NCBI RefSeq assembly: GCF_029784135.1
Contig: NC_073746.1
Coordinates: forward strand, 50,986,393 to 51,050,392
Length of the DNA: 64,000 nucleotides
DNA from: Toxorhynchites rutilus septentrionalis
Lineage: Eukaryota > Arthropoda > Insecta > Diptera > Culicidae
Direction of reading: 5' to 3'
Every line of letters starts with the position of its first letter. Positions within the stretch are counted from its first letter, which is position 1. The notes beneath the pieces were generated by a model. The model worked only from the letters and a program-made list of their open reading frames with translations, was not told the DNA's origin and made no database searches. Below, piece after piece: positions 11,761 through 23,423 of this stretch. A program made the translations under genes and the position numbers.

Positions 11761-12985
11761 CTACATAACAAACTTGAATAAAATAAAAAATAAAAGCTAT
11801 ATATTGACTCTACATTTCGTTCTGCAATATCATTTTGAACAATTTCTGCTTAATGGCATATAGCTTTCTACAATACGGTGAAGTTCATATTTAACCCTTT
11901 GTGGTCGTATTAATCGAAAATAATTTCCCCTCTTATCTTTCCATACTGATGATTCTTGTTGGAATTGTTCATGATATTACTTTGACATCGTTTTCTTATT
12001 GAAAAACGTGCGCATTACACATGAAAATGTGGAATGTTTTTAGTAAGTCGAAACTATAGCATATCCACTGTAATAGGTCTCTTGTAGCAGGCATTTCCCT
12101 CAGAGACATTCGTTTGTCGTTACATGCTACGAATCATGACACACACGAGAACGAGAGAACTCCGCTTCGGTTAGCACTTAGCGAAACGTTTAACATGTGA
12201 ACCAAAACGAAATGATCACTTTCAGTACAGAAAGTTTATACTCTCTTTTGCCTCTCATTCGAACGAAAAGCTAGCTAGAAACTGAGGGAAGGATAGTTAG
12301 ATTATATTTTCAGTTTTAACGCTGCTATCCTTTACGTTTTCCTACTTTACATACTTTTTGGATCATCTCCCTTCTCCAATGCTGTTCAGAACAGAATCTA
12401 TCGGGTTACTCAAAAAGTAATTTCCGTCATTTCAAATTTTTGTAAAATTTATTCGTAAAATATTACAGAACTTTCATGACGGCCAAATTGATTTTTTCAA
12501 GATCATGGAATACGCAGTTGTTTTCATGATTTTGTAGTGGCCGCCATCTTGAATTTTCAAGATCATGGGATACGAAGATTTATAATGACACCAGAGATAA
12601 AGATGTGTTCCAAATTTCAGATCAAACGGTCAACAGGAAGGGTGTTAAATTTCTATTAATGTGGTACAGCGCTACAGACAAAATTGCAAAGTTACAAAGT
12701 TACATAGTCACAAACATACGAACTGGTCAACCTAGATAAAACCGTTTAATAAATAAGTGCAATTCATAATTATATTACGTTTACCGAGAGAAAATCCTTT
12801 TTTTTATGACTCGATTATCCGGAGGATTCGATTTTCCGGAGTGAAAAAAAATCAATACTCCGGATAATCGAGTCCGACCTGTAGTAGGAAGCAATCCAAC
12901 AGCATCACTCATTATCGTTTGTGTTTGACGTTCGCTTATCGTGAGCACAACCGTTCATCAATATTTAAATTTCTCTCGTGTTTCA
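11761..12985. other. Non-coding stretch with a pogo-type terminus
   Basis: No gene is visible. At 12859-12881 CTCCGGATAATCGAGTCCGA followed by CCTG is the inverted form of a Tigger/pogo-type end, and TA follows it. About 40 bp upstream ACTCGATTATCCGGAG is its partial inverse. Around 12480-12570 the phrase TTTTCAAGATCATGG(A/G)ATACG is repeated twice about 80 bp apart. Confidence 0.5.
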
Positions 12986-12987
12986 TC

Positions 12988-13602
12988 AGTTCCAACCACT
13001 TTTTTAAGTTTACTGTTATACCTTGGTAAGTGTTTCGCATTTGACTGTAAAATATAATCAAGTATAATGTAATTTTCCTTCAAAAAATGTGCAGTCCTAT
13101 TATGGATGCAAAACGTAGATTCATAGAACGCACCAAAATATTTTGAAATCTTGTATAAATAATACAGATGTTCTTCAACTACAGACCAGCGGATGGATAT
13201 GAGGGAAGAATGATTAATGGACGATGTGTAACTGGATGAACTTCTAACAGAAGAAACGTTGAACCCTACCTATGTTTTCGTGTGTCCTGGAAACTCATCA
13301 ACTCACGGTGAAAGTAAGCCTCACGTTACTCCTTCAGTAGCCACAAGCGAGTCCTGGGATATGTTTTATTAAGAAATAAAACCTGCGAAGAAGTTTATTG
13401 AAATGACGAAGCGCCAAAAACTTGAGGAAAGGAAAAGGAAAACTGAATTAAAACGGAAAAAGAAAGAAATCCAAACATTAGCTATGTTGAGGAAGCAGGA
13501 AGTACGGATGAAGCAGGAAGAAAAACTTGTAGAACTGAAATTTCTCGAATTAAGAAAGCGAAACAAAAGGATAACGACAATATAGATGAAACTATGTAAT
13601 AA
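12988..13602 (+). pseudogene. Decayed gene-like unit with a short intron and a basic coiled-coil tail
   Basis: A TCAGTT initiator has its A at 12988. It is followed by a strong donor (CCTTG|GTAAGTG, 13025/13026), a 69-bp intron and an acceptor (TGTGCAG at 13094), which is typical of short insect introns. The next ATG (13102) gives only a 14-codon frame. A longer frame from about 13238, interrupted by a TAA near 13372, encodes LTEETLNPTYVFVCPG and then a Lys/Glu-rich segment (13403-13585) that would form a charged coiled coil. AATAAA follows at 13597. Such tails occur in Myb/MADF-like proteins carried by PIF/Harbinger transposons, but no DNA-binding domain is visible here. It is broken by stops; the identity is a guess. 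Confidence 0.35.
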
Positions 13603-13929
13603 AAATGAAGAATCATGATTCATGTTCTGTGGATATCCTTCGATTGTGTTATTACTTTGAACATCAGATAACTTGAATTCAAATATATAATTATCATTTA
13701 AGCAAGATAACCCTTACGGTATTTTATGGGGGTAGTCCACAAAGGGAACTTGAAAAAAAAATATAAAATATTTTCTGGGGAAAACATTCTCTGGGATGTC
13801 CACTTTACTGCACTTTTTGTCCCAAGTTTGTCCGATGTTCCGTTTCAAAGTTACAAGCCAAGTGGTGGATCTTGGCGTAAGGAGCGCGGATCCGAAATTT
13901 AAAACGCGTTTTGCTCGAAACAAAGTTTT

Positions 13930-14234
13930 GCAAAATGGTGGGAGTTCTACTTCCGGAACGGTCCATCCGATTTTGATGAAATAGTTTTTCCGGATTCTCA
14001 TCATGCGTAGGATTTTTTTGATATTTTGAAAAATAAAATTTTGGTAAACGTTTTTGTCTCGATTTTTGAGACAAACACGCAATACAAAAATGTCGCCATT
14101 ACGTCAAAAATCAATATTTTGAAAAAATCCTACGTACAATGACAGGAAATATATCCAAGATTACGTAAAAAAAATCATTGGTTGAAATCGGTCCACTAGA
14201 AAAACTTGTAGAACTCCCACCAGTTTACAAGGTT
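13930..14234. repeat. Imperfect large inverted repeat
   Basis: TGGTGGGAGTTCTAC (near 13936) is repeated in inverse form near 14207. Nearer the centre, GCGTAGGATTTTTT is matched by AAAAAATCCTACG. Arms of roughly 120 bp surround a centre at about 14080. It could be a foldback element or two opposed copies of one repeat. Nothing recognisable fills 14240-14900. Confidence 0.5.
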
Positions 14235-14901
14235 TAGGCTGCAAGTGTTCAACAAGCCGGTTGCGACTATTCAGGGGACAGTCCAATTGACACCAATTTT
14301 TGTTTGTTTGTTTGTTAAGTAATATATAGCTAGTAAAATTGTGATATCAGATTAATCACAGTAATTTATTTTATTGTTGAAAAAAAAAACGCGAAAAAAA
14401 CATACTTTTATGATGTTTATAGTGTACCACTCCCTTAAACCATGGAAGGTATAACATAAAGGAACATCAATAAACGACAAGAATTTTGAGAGAAAATAGA
14501 GGAAGGGGTAAATGCTTGCAAATATCGCAAAGAGGTTGTTGAAAATTATTTCAAATGAATTAAAAAACAAGTGGTAAAAGTTCTTTTACAAGTTTACAAG
14601 CCATCAATGGCTGTAGACAATTATTAAGACATTTGTGTGTGCAAGGAAGATTGCAGTACACTTTGAGACAGGCCAAGTCGTTGTTATTTTCGCATGCTTG
14701 TTCATTTTTATTAAACGGTTTTCTTCAGCTTGCCCTGTAACATGTTTGTAACGTTTTTGTCTGTAGTGCTGTCCCACAACAATAGAAATTTGAACCCCTT
14801 CCTGCCGACCGCCGATCATTATAAAACTGACTATTTCATTATCTTGAAAATCCAAGATGGCGGCCGCTACAAAATGACGAATCACATATTTTCTCAGAAC
14901 T

Positions 14902-15798
14902 CAATAGATATGGATATTAAATGAAAGGGCTTGACTAGTAGAACACAATTATTTATGAAAAATACAAATCTAAGATGGCCACAATATGGGTATCAAACGA
15001 AAGGGCCTGACTAGTGGAACACAGTTATTTAGAAAAATATAAATCCAAAATGGTAGCCACTACAAAATGGCGATAGATACAGGTAAACTTCGATATAACG
15101 TACATTTCACTTTCAAAATTGTACGTTGTATCGAATTGTACGTTATATCGAAGCATAATAAAGTACTCACAAACGTAGTCTATAATACATTATTGTGTTG
15201 CTGTTTTAGTAAAGTTAATGAATAACTTCAATCAGAAGACGAAGCCAGCCTTTCTCATGATGTTTTCCTTCGTACTGTTGATTTAAGCTCATTTAGAATC
15301 CGGAATCACAAAATCAGCTGTATTTCGGGATTTATTGAAGGCACAGAACTTGTTTCAGCATCACAATACAGGTAATTCATTGTTCTATCAGAAAAAAAAA
15401 TTGAAAAAAAAATTCCTTTACACTTTGGAAATGTGTACGTTATATCGAGGTAAAATGTACGTTATATCGAGTGACGTTATATCTAGGGTACGTTATAACG
15501 AGGGTACGTTATAACGAGGGTACGTTATATCAAAGTTTCCCTGTATATTTTTTTCCTAAACCTCATCAATATGGGTATCACATGAAAGGAATTGACTAGT
15601 AGAACGCAATTATTTATTAGAAATGCAAACTTAAAATCGCCATCTCTAAAAAACGGCAATAACTGTATTGTTTTTCAAAACCCCATCAATATGGGTATCA
15701 AATAAAATAGATTGACCAGTAGACCACCGTTTTTTATGAAAAAAGCATATTTTAAATGGCCCACAAAATGGTGATACATAGATGAAAGGGCTTGAATA
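14902..15798 (+). repeat. Tandem repeat of about 80-120 bp, interrupted by a MITE
   Basis: Four units start near 14902, 14982, 15566 and 15686. Each has the core AATATGGGTATCA(A/C)A followed by GAAAGG and TTGACTAGTAGAACAC with small changes. The MITE at 15080-15543 sits between units two and three. Confidence 0.65.
15080..15543. mobile_element. Tigger/pogo-type MITE with sub-terminal repeats
   Basis: This 464-bp element has inverted ends CAGGTAAACTTCGATATAAC and its near-exact inverse (right end GTTATATCAAAGTTTCCCTG). TA duplications lie at 15078-15079 and 15544-15545. Several copies of GTACGTTATA(T/A)CGAG are stacked near the right end (15435-15540), and some also occur near the left. It has no coding sequence. 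The CAG-start, TA-target arrangement fits the pogo/Tigger branch of Tc1/mariner. Confidence 0.8.
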
Positions 15799-16270
15799 CA
15801 CTGTGTTTCATAACTATAGAACCACTTATTTTTTATGAGTTTCCAGAGATATGTAAGAAGTCGGATGAATTGAACCATCTTCATTTATATGACTGGCCAA
15901 TTCAACTTTATTATTGTGTCCAAGCGCGAAACATTCAATAAACTAAAATTCCAGTGTTTAATAACTATAGAACCAAATGGAAAAACTCTCACTCCTTTAC
16001 AAAATTAACGTCAATTTCACATGAATTACAATAAGTTTTTTAACTCGTCTTCATCTTCAGTTCTTAATCAGTTCAAATAACCCATTCGGGGTGGTTTCGA
16101 CCAAGCTGCGCCATGTTGTAGTGTTTATCTCATTCTACGCAGAGGATAATGCTCGTTTAAGCTCTTCAAATCACTCATATTGCTTGCAAACTGCATCTAC
16201 TATTCGTACGATCGCTCCTTATAACTCCTCCTTCTTGATAGGGTTTTGATCTGGTAAACAAGTAAACAAG
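15799..16270 (-). pseudogene. Tc1-like (DD34E) element relic, transposase C-terminus
   Basis: The end CACTGTGTTTCATAACTATA follows TA at 15797-15798 and matches the left end of the Tc1 element at 59111. On the minus strand the C-terminus of a Tc1-type transposase is readable: DQNPIKKEEL, a stop, FEELKRALSSA, a stop, then NEINTTTWRSLVETTPNGLF. The final catalytic Glu, expected in the NPIE motif, is Lys. The relic lacks its other half; similarity to the second copy ends near 16270. Confidence 0.8.
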
Positions 16271-19160
16271 CGTGGGGCATATGATGGTTAACTGTGGATA
16301 ATGGAAATTAAACATGCCGTAGTTTGATTCCTATTCATTTTAATGGAAAAACACTTTTATTCGATCATATTTTTTTATGTTTTCAATCAAACAGTTACAG
16401 AGTTGCTGTACTTGAATCCACTCTGGCTCTTGTTCGTCCCAAAACAGCAGTATTTAGTGACCATCCCAATAATTGCGAAAAATACTAAGTCGACGCGACA
16501 ACGTTCAATAGGACAGATGATAATCAGAGTACACACAATGTGTGAAAAGGTAAACAAGTTTGAGTTATTGTGTCAATTCAAAATTGTTTCCGTCGTCCAA
16601 GCTACCAAGAATTTTGCAGATTCGTTCATACTCTTCATGACAACAGTGAGATTTTGCGATATAGGCACACATTTTGGCCTGCCGCTTCACCAAAAGAGTG
16701 AATGGCTTCAAATTTTAAAACAAAATAATTCATTTGGACGAGAACCACAAAAAACCCGGATGATATGGAACGTACTTTCTAATAATAATCTAATTCAATG
16801 ATACCCAGCAATTGCATCAGTGCTGGAAGCAGTTCTAAAACTTTTTTTACATCATAGAACGCAAATGTCCAAACCATTACTTACACTCTCGCCACGTGTC
16901 AACTTACATGACCGTCAATAATCCCAAAAGTCAGGAAATTGAACCAGTGAAAATCCCTGCCTGTCAGCATTGCGATACTACTAGTTGAAAGCAATATTTC
17001 AATGTCGACGCTGCTCACGGATTCCATTTCTCAACCCAGATCGAAACTGGAGCAACTCACTCGATTATAGATCAGCACTTGCCCGGTCACTCGAAGCGCT
17101 CAAGGAAAGCTGCACTTGCGTGTGTATTCCAAACACACCAAACTTCCAGGAAAAAAAAAACATCCAAACATTGTGTGTCCTGAACCCACCTAAACATAGC
17201 CATATGTACATTCAAACATCCTCCACAGAATAAATTATTCATCGGGAAAGTAGAATTGTCCCGAAAAGCAAGAATCGGGTCTGCTGACTGCTGTGAAACA
17301 TACATACACATACATACAAACACACATCCGCATATATGTACGGATAATTCTGCGTCTGTGAAGCTGATGCTGCCGCCGTTGTGGCGCCATTTGGTCGTGT
17401 TTGTTTTTGCCCTCCCCCAATTTGATGCTCCCGATGTGCTGAAAGGAATGATGATTCATCTCTTCTGCTCACCCACGCTTGGCCGAGCCAGCTCCGTACA
17501 TCCGTAACGTAACGTGCATTTCCCGATCGCATAGAAATGAGCTGAAGTTCAGCAGATTCATAGCTGGAGGAAGATGTTTTATTACCATTCGGAAAGCGCA
17601 TATTTGCTGAGACCGTATAGCGTGTATGACAGCGATAATGTATGGACATTGCAGTCCATCTTTTAATTATCCAATCAGAAGAGCAAATTCTTTCATCGAG
17701 TACCGCAAATTGGTTTTCATCGGTACGAATTCCGATTCCGTGCATGCTGGGTTATTATGAATTAATATTTACATAACAAACATTTAAACTGGCTCAATTC
17801 GCTTGGCGCGAGGGTGGTAATGAGCGGAGGGCTCGCAACTCGTCATGAATTCTTGAGTCGTCTCGCTTAGCTTCGAACCCATTAATTTTAATCTCACACA
17901 ATTTAAACAATCACCCCAGTGTCATCACAGTCATCATAATGATTATCTGAGCGAGAACCGGAAGGGTTGCCTGTCAGTTTTGGGGACCGTATAAACATGA
18001 AAATCGAACTCATGGTGACCACATAATGCTGTTTATTAAGTTCTTGATAGGTTTGTGAATTTCAAGGAACCTTTTTAGATAAGTTGACCGATAGTTTGGC
18101 AGCCATCCGAGACATATCATAATTGGTTCCACAAGCGAGACAAATCGACATCACGATGATAATCGAACCCAAGCATTATACAGACATACATCACATCACA
18201 ATATCACCCAACCCGTACCATGCAGAGATCTAAGGCTGCCTGATCGGAGCTCGGATGCTAGACAATGTAGAGTTGCTTTATTTATCTATCAATTAGGTCT
18301 CGAATTTTCGCTAGATAGAGGAAGATGAACGGCTGCAACGTTGGAAAACCACTAATCCGTATATATGTATGTGTGATTGTGTGCGCACCAAAGGAGCATT
18401 TAATTTGATGTTTGATTTCGAATTAATTGAATCCGCTCTGATGCAGAATCTCGATGCTATCATCGGACGAAGCTTTCTTATCGGGTGACAATGAATGGAT
18501 CGGATAGCGACAAATTGTCGATGTTCTCGTCTGTTGCGAAGCCAACTGTAAACAATCTTGTACTTCAACAATCAACTAAGCTAATTTATGGATAGCGGTC
18601 AGAGACTTTGCACTCTGAATAAAACCATAGTATGTTGAAGTAATAGAGCCATTTAAGCAAACGTAACTACCGTTTTTCTTTTATACTACTACTCGTTACA
18701 TATCCAATAACGTTCGTCGCCAACAAAAGCTCCCATATCATTCGTCGTACCCGAAACAAACACCGAATTCTGGAAATTTATTGTGTCCCAGTCTAGACAA
18801 GCCGAGCGTTTTGGCGCTGTCTTGTCTGGAAGTGGATCGTTCTACTCTTGGGCTCGGAACACATACACACATTTTTGCGCAATCACTTCCCCATCAGCAT
18901 CAGCATCCCTTCCATACAGTTATGCATCCCCTGGAACAAATATCACGAACCGTAGGAAAACAGCGCAACTGCCCAATGCATCACATTCAACCATTTCATA
19001 GCGTTGCACACATTGAAAAGATCAACCACAAAAGTTTTCAGATTTTCTTGTTTGATAGGTTGCCCCTCGTCACCGGGCGTCTGTCCACCCGAAGCTGAAC
19101 CAATCGACCAAGAACTGTAAACTCAGCGCGGATACATGGGACGACGACTGAAGGCGAACG
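16271..19160. other. Non-coding stretch
   Basis: No recognised transposon and no convincing gene. Moderately GC-rich unique sequence with short CA/TA repeats (17290-17340) and long open frames on both strands that lack domains (16343-16801 plus, 17239-17745 minus). The low repeat content makes it the most likely stretch here to be an intron or regulatory DNA of a host gene. Confidence 0.5.
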
Positions 19161-19231
19161 TATAAACTGCATCAGTCATCGGAAGTCAAAGTGCGTTGGT
19201 ACCAGCGATTTCCCCTAGCCGAAATGCGGTG
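19161..19231 (+). promoter_or_regulatory. Possible core promoter and first exon
   Basis: TATAAA at 19161-19166 lies about 27 bases before GTCAAAG. A TCAGTC initiator-like motif at 19172 is too close to be served by this TATA box. Downstream, ATG at 19224 is followed by a donor-like junction GCGGTG|GTAAAT at 19231/19232, which would give a very small first coding exon. No following exon is identified, so this remains a weak candidate. Confidence 0.25.
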
Positions 19232-19400
19232 GTAAATAAAGATGATTTAGTGGAAAAATTTGATCGAAATTAAATTGGTCGATCCTGAATGAAACCTTGT
19301 AGATTCGAAACAGTTATCCATTTGATGACTATACCCCTGCATTCTTGGATGTCATCTAACATCTAAGCTGAACAAATGTATCAAGATTTTTATTTTATAA

Positions 19401-19430
19401 CTAGTTGACCCGGCGAACTTCGTTACGCCC
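19401..19430 (+). repeat. Terminal repeat beginning CTAGTTGACCCGGCGAACTT
   Basis: The 30-bp sequence is the inverse, with few mismatches, of 28622-28651. CTAG at the outer edge, a GC-rich terminal block and an internal minisatellite are features of non-autonomous Helitron-like (HINE) elements. The two ends could bound one 9.2-kb composite containing the I-clade insertion, or belong to two separate copies. Confidence 0.5.
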
Positions 19431-22044
19431 AAAATTGATTTTGACGTCTTTCATCAAGGGTGCCAAATCAGAAAACAGGTTACGTTTTTTATGAAATAAA
19501 GTTAATAATAACTATTTTTGTTGCAACGGATTTTGACGATTTACATACCAAACGAATCGGAAATTCCCTAAGGTTTGTTTGATATGCTATACATTACAAT
19601 CCCATAGTCTGTATATGGTTTAAATTTATGAAAATTGGAAACATTTCCATTTCCTCATACATTTGTCTGTCCATTTGTGTGCTTTCCGAACAGAGCTGTC
19701 AATAACGAGCAACTTATCGATGAGCAACGAAGGGGAAATCGTAAGATATAAAGACTCCGTGAAAAGAAGAAGAATGAAGAGGAATATTTGCCTAGAGGTG
19801 TTGCAAATTATGCAGTCGAAATGATAAATATAAACAAGGGGGGGGAGATGGCTGTAGGGAAATATTTACGCTAGGGTATTAGTAACGAATCTCTGCTGAG
19901 GCAAATATTCAGCCTTTTTCCAAGCAGTTAACATTGTTCGTTTTCTGTCATCAATACATTGAACTAACGCTATGGTGAAGCAGGTGTCAAGGTTGTGCAC
20001 CAAAAAATTATTTGGGGAATACCAAGTTATTCAATAAGTAGTATTAAGTTATTAATTTATTTGGGCTCGCGTGCCAGTCGCAAAACTGCTTTCAACTAGG
20101 ATTGCATTTGCGCTAATCTTGATCATAATAAAGTAGTGCTACTCTTTTCGAGGTTGTTGAGAATAACAGACAGAGTTTATTCCGTTTATCTAGTCACCAA
20201 GAGAATAAATGTCGTTCTGAAATTTTGTATGTGATTTGATTTCACTAGCCAGTAGCAAAACTTTCTCCACTAAGGATGACAGTATTGTTCTGCGAGCACA
20301 AGAATTAATCATCAAACAATTATCGTCAAATGATTCTAGAATAAAAAAAAAAACATGTCAGGGCGACCAAACTGGTAGAATGGTTAGCAATGGTTAGCAA
20401 GCACTTTGAGTTAAACTACAGCGTAGTTCTACGTCAACAGTGCGGTCGTGTCTTGGACACAACCTCCTATAAATTTTTTGATATGAATACTTTTGAAAAA
20501 TTAACGTTTTCTTACTTAGCGAACGTTCTTGGGTCCCATCGCAGAACTCTCCATTGATTAATTACCCTTTGACCCTTTACAATTTCCTTTTACTGTACAT
20601 TTCCTAATACTTCTACCAAAATTCGTCATTATAATAAAACATTATGTTCACAATTCTCGTTCAAGATTCTTCAATTGCAAATAACATTTTTCTCCGTTGC
20701 ATCGAATACATGTTCGATAGAGAAAATATTATAAAATAAAGACACCTCAAATCAGATCATTCCTTCCTGGGGTTTTGCGCTTACACATTTGACCTTCCAT
20801 TTATATTTATATAGATGGAAGACAGACGAGTGCGTTATTTTGTCTGAGAATCCATTCCCACTTTCGAACAAACATCAAGTTCTTCAGCGCAAACATTAAA
20901 TGGATTAACAATACATGTCATGATGTAATTGTAGAACATATGGGAATTCAATTTCCCGAATTCTCCATCCTTCTTTCAGAGTTTTCCGAAAATTTTCCAA
21001 TGTTTCTCTCCGCTTTATTGATCTACTGGAAGAGACGAACACAACAAAATAAAGGCGGCTCAAATCGGACCGTTCCTTCCTGGAGTTTTGCGCTTACCAA
21101 CACATTTGGCCTTCCATTTTATTTTTATTTTTATGACAAACCGATATAGTGGTTCTCAGATTTTCATCAAAAGTGATTTATCACAAAACATTTGACCCGT
21201 ATTTTTTTATTTTTTTATTAGGGTGCCCACTTCCATTTTAGGGTGGTCCGAAAAATCTTTTTTTTTTCACTTTTTAAAAAAAATTTATAACTTTTGAACC
21301 ACTGAACCGATTTAGATAATCGATATATCGATATTGAATCCAATGAGTTAGCCTTTTATTAAAAAATGTTAAACTTTGAAAAATGTATTTTGTTTTTTTA
21401 AATTTTAGATTGTAGTCGTTTCTTTATTGTTTCCATGGCTTTGGACTAGAGGGCGCTGTATCTTTTATATTTTTTCTTGAAATCTGAGGATTTTTTACAC
21501 AATATATCTCGATATCAGTGAGGCTTTTTTTCGTTTTTGAGATATGATATTTCGAAGTTAACCGGTGATCCGAAAAATCATTTTTCCCAAAATCAAAAAA
21601 GGTCTTTTTGCAAAAAATCATAACATATGAACTACTGAACCGAGATATGTATGTAAACAATTATCAGTTTTTAAGAAAAAAATATAAAAAATATAACGCT
21701 CTCTAGTCCAAGTCATAAAAACAATAAAAAAACGACTACAATCAATAATTACGAAAATTGCTCCTCCTATCATTCCTTCTACCATCTGTGCACGATTCAC
21801 ACCATTGTTCATCTGTGTGTTTACCAAATCGGCAAACGTTGGCATTAGGGGTGTCTATTTTTTTCTTGGTTAAATTACTGTTGAAATTTTATTGGAACTT
21901 TTTTTCATTTTAGAATTTTATATAAATAAAATAAATTAATATAAATATTATCCGCAGCATAACCTTGTAATATTTTTTTGTACTTATTCATTTTGATAAT
22001 TATTATATTCTGTTCATATCGAACAGTTGGCCGATTTTTCTAAT
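19431..22044. other. Repeat-derived non-coding stretch
   Basis: No gene. 20430-21130 is the second copy of the composite repeat described at 2600-3805. Within it, 20720-20830 and 21040-21130 are themselves repeated. 21145-21270 carries CAAACCGATATAGTGGTTCT and TCCATTTTAGGGTGGTCC, which recur at 48290-48430. 21270-22000 is AT-rich, with long A and T runs. Confidence 0.5.
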
Positions 22045-23423
22045 ATGGCTGAGGGCGGAAAGGACCCCCCGTTGACGCAATTGAATATTTCCGATACCGA
22101 ACCTCCTCCTAAAGAGCAGGAGGATGAAGCAGAAATTGAGGTAGAAAATTCTGTTTACGAAGTTGATGGTTCCGAAGATGAGGAAATCGACGAGAAACAG
22201 GATTTTCGTCCTAAAGAATACCCTGAAGGCTCCAAAGGCCCATTCATTGTGTACTTTAGACGAAAATCCAAACCTCTCAATGTCATTCGCATCTCGAAGG
22301 AACTAACTCAACATTTTTCTGACGTTACCGAAATTACACGGATGGGGCCAGACAAACTACGAGTTGTCGTCTCAAGCAGGACCCAAGCGAACAAAATAAC
22401 GCGCTGCGACCTCTTTGCGATTGAGTATCGTGTATACGTACCCTGTTGCAACGTCGAAATAGACGGCGTAATAACCGAAAAGAGATAATCGATGGTGTCG
22501 GTCGCTTCAAGAACTCCACACTAAAAACTGTGAAGATTCTTGCATGCGATCGACTGAAATCTGTGTCAGATAAAAATGACAAAAGAATTCTCAATCGGAC
22601 AAACTCTTTTCGTGTGACTTTTGAGGGTTCCGCCCTTCCAAACTACGTTGCAATAGGTGCACTTCGTTTACCTGTTCGGTTGTTTGTACCCCGGGTAATG
22701 AAATGCAACAAATGTATGCAACTCGGTCACACGGCCGCCTATTGTTGCAATAAAAAACGTTGCGCAGATTGTGGAGACAGCCATGATGAGAATCCTTGCG
22801 CGAAAGAGCACAAGTGTCTTCATTGCGGCGGGACTCCTCATGATTTTACTCAATGCCCGGTGTACATACAACGAGGGGAAAAACTCAAGCGTTCCTTAAA
22901 GGAACGTTCCAAGCGGACTTTTGCAGAAATGCTTAAGAGTTCCGTGCCAACGACACAGGACAATCCCTATTCCATTCTGCAGAACGACGAGCCTGTTGCT
23001 GACGCTCCCAATGCTGGATGTTCCGGTACATCGCAGGGTGCCATCAGGAAAAGAAAAATTACTTCTTTTCCATCACTCCCCAGAAAGAATACCGAAACTT
23101 CCCAAGTTGGAATGAAGCCTCGAACTGAACGTGCTGAGAATAGGCCGAAGCAAGTACCTCCCGGTTTACGTGGTCATGCTACCAACCAGGGGTCCTCAGC
23201 ACTTCCCGGAGCAACAACGAACACGTCTGTTCCATTTTCGCGGTCGAAGCAACAGCCACTACCTGGCCTGCTTGCGCTTTCAGACCCTGTGGATAACATT
23301 TTAAATGCTTTAAATATAAATGATCCTTTTAAAAGCATAGTATTATGTTTGCTTCCGGTTGTGAGAACATTTTTGAAAGAAAAATGTGGTTTTTTAGCAG
23401 CGTTCATTTCCCTCGATGCCTAA
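22045..23423 (+). pseudogene. ORF1 (nucleic-acid-binding) of the I-clade element, frameshifted
   Basis: The first ATG in frame is 22045 (MAEGGKD). The N-terminal third is acidic and is followed by a segment ending YRVYVPCCNVEIDGVITEK. An apparent one-base loss in the A run near 22480-22484 shifts the frame, and the protein continues as EIIDGVGRF. Three zinc knuckles follow: CNKCMQLGHTAAYC, CADCGDSHDENPC (three residues instead of four before His) and CLHCGGTPHDFTQC. The C-terminal part is Ser/Pro/basic. ORF1 proteins of this class coat the element RNA. The stop at 23421-23423 overlaps the ORF2 start by 8 bases (ATGCCTAA). Confidence 0.85.

Noticed and set aside
16343..16801. 152-codon plus-strand frame
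   Set aside because: No recognisable motif, AT-rich codons and no splice or promoter context. Neither strand gives a convincing transposase or receptor match.
17239..17745. 168-codon minus-strand frame
   Set aside because: No domain or signal peptide; it runs through a CA/TA-rich stretch, and an overlapping plus-strand frame is equally open.
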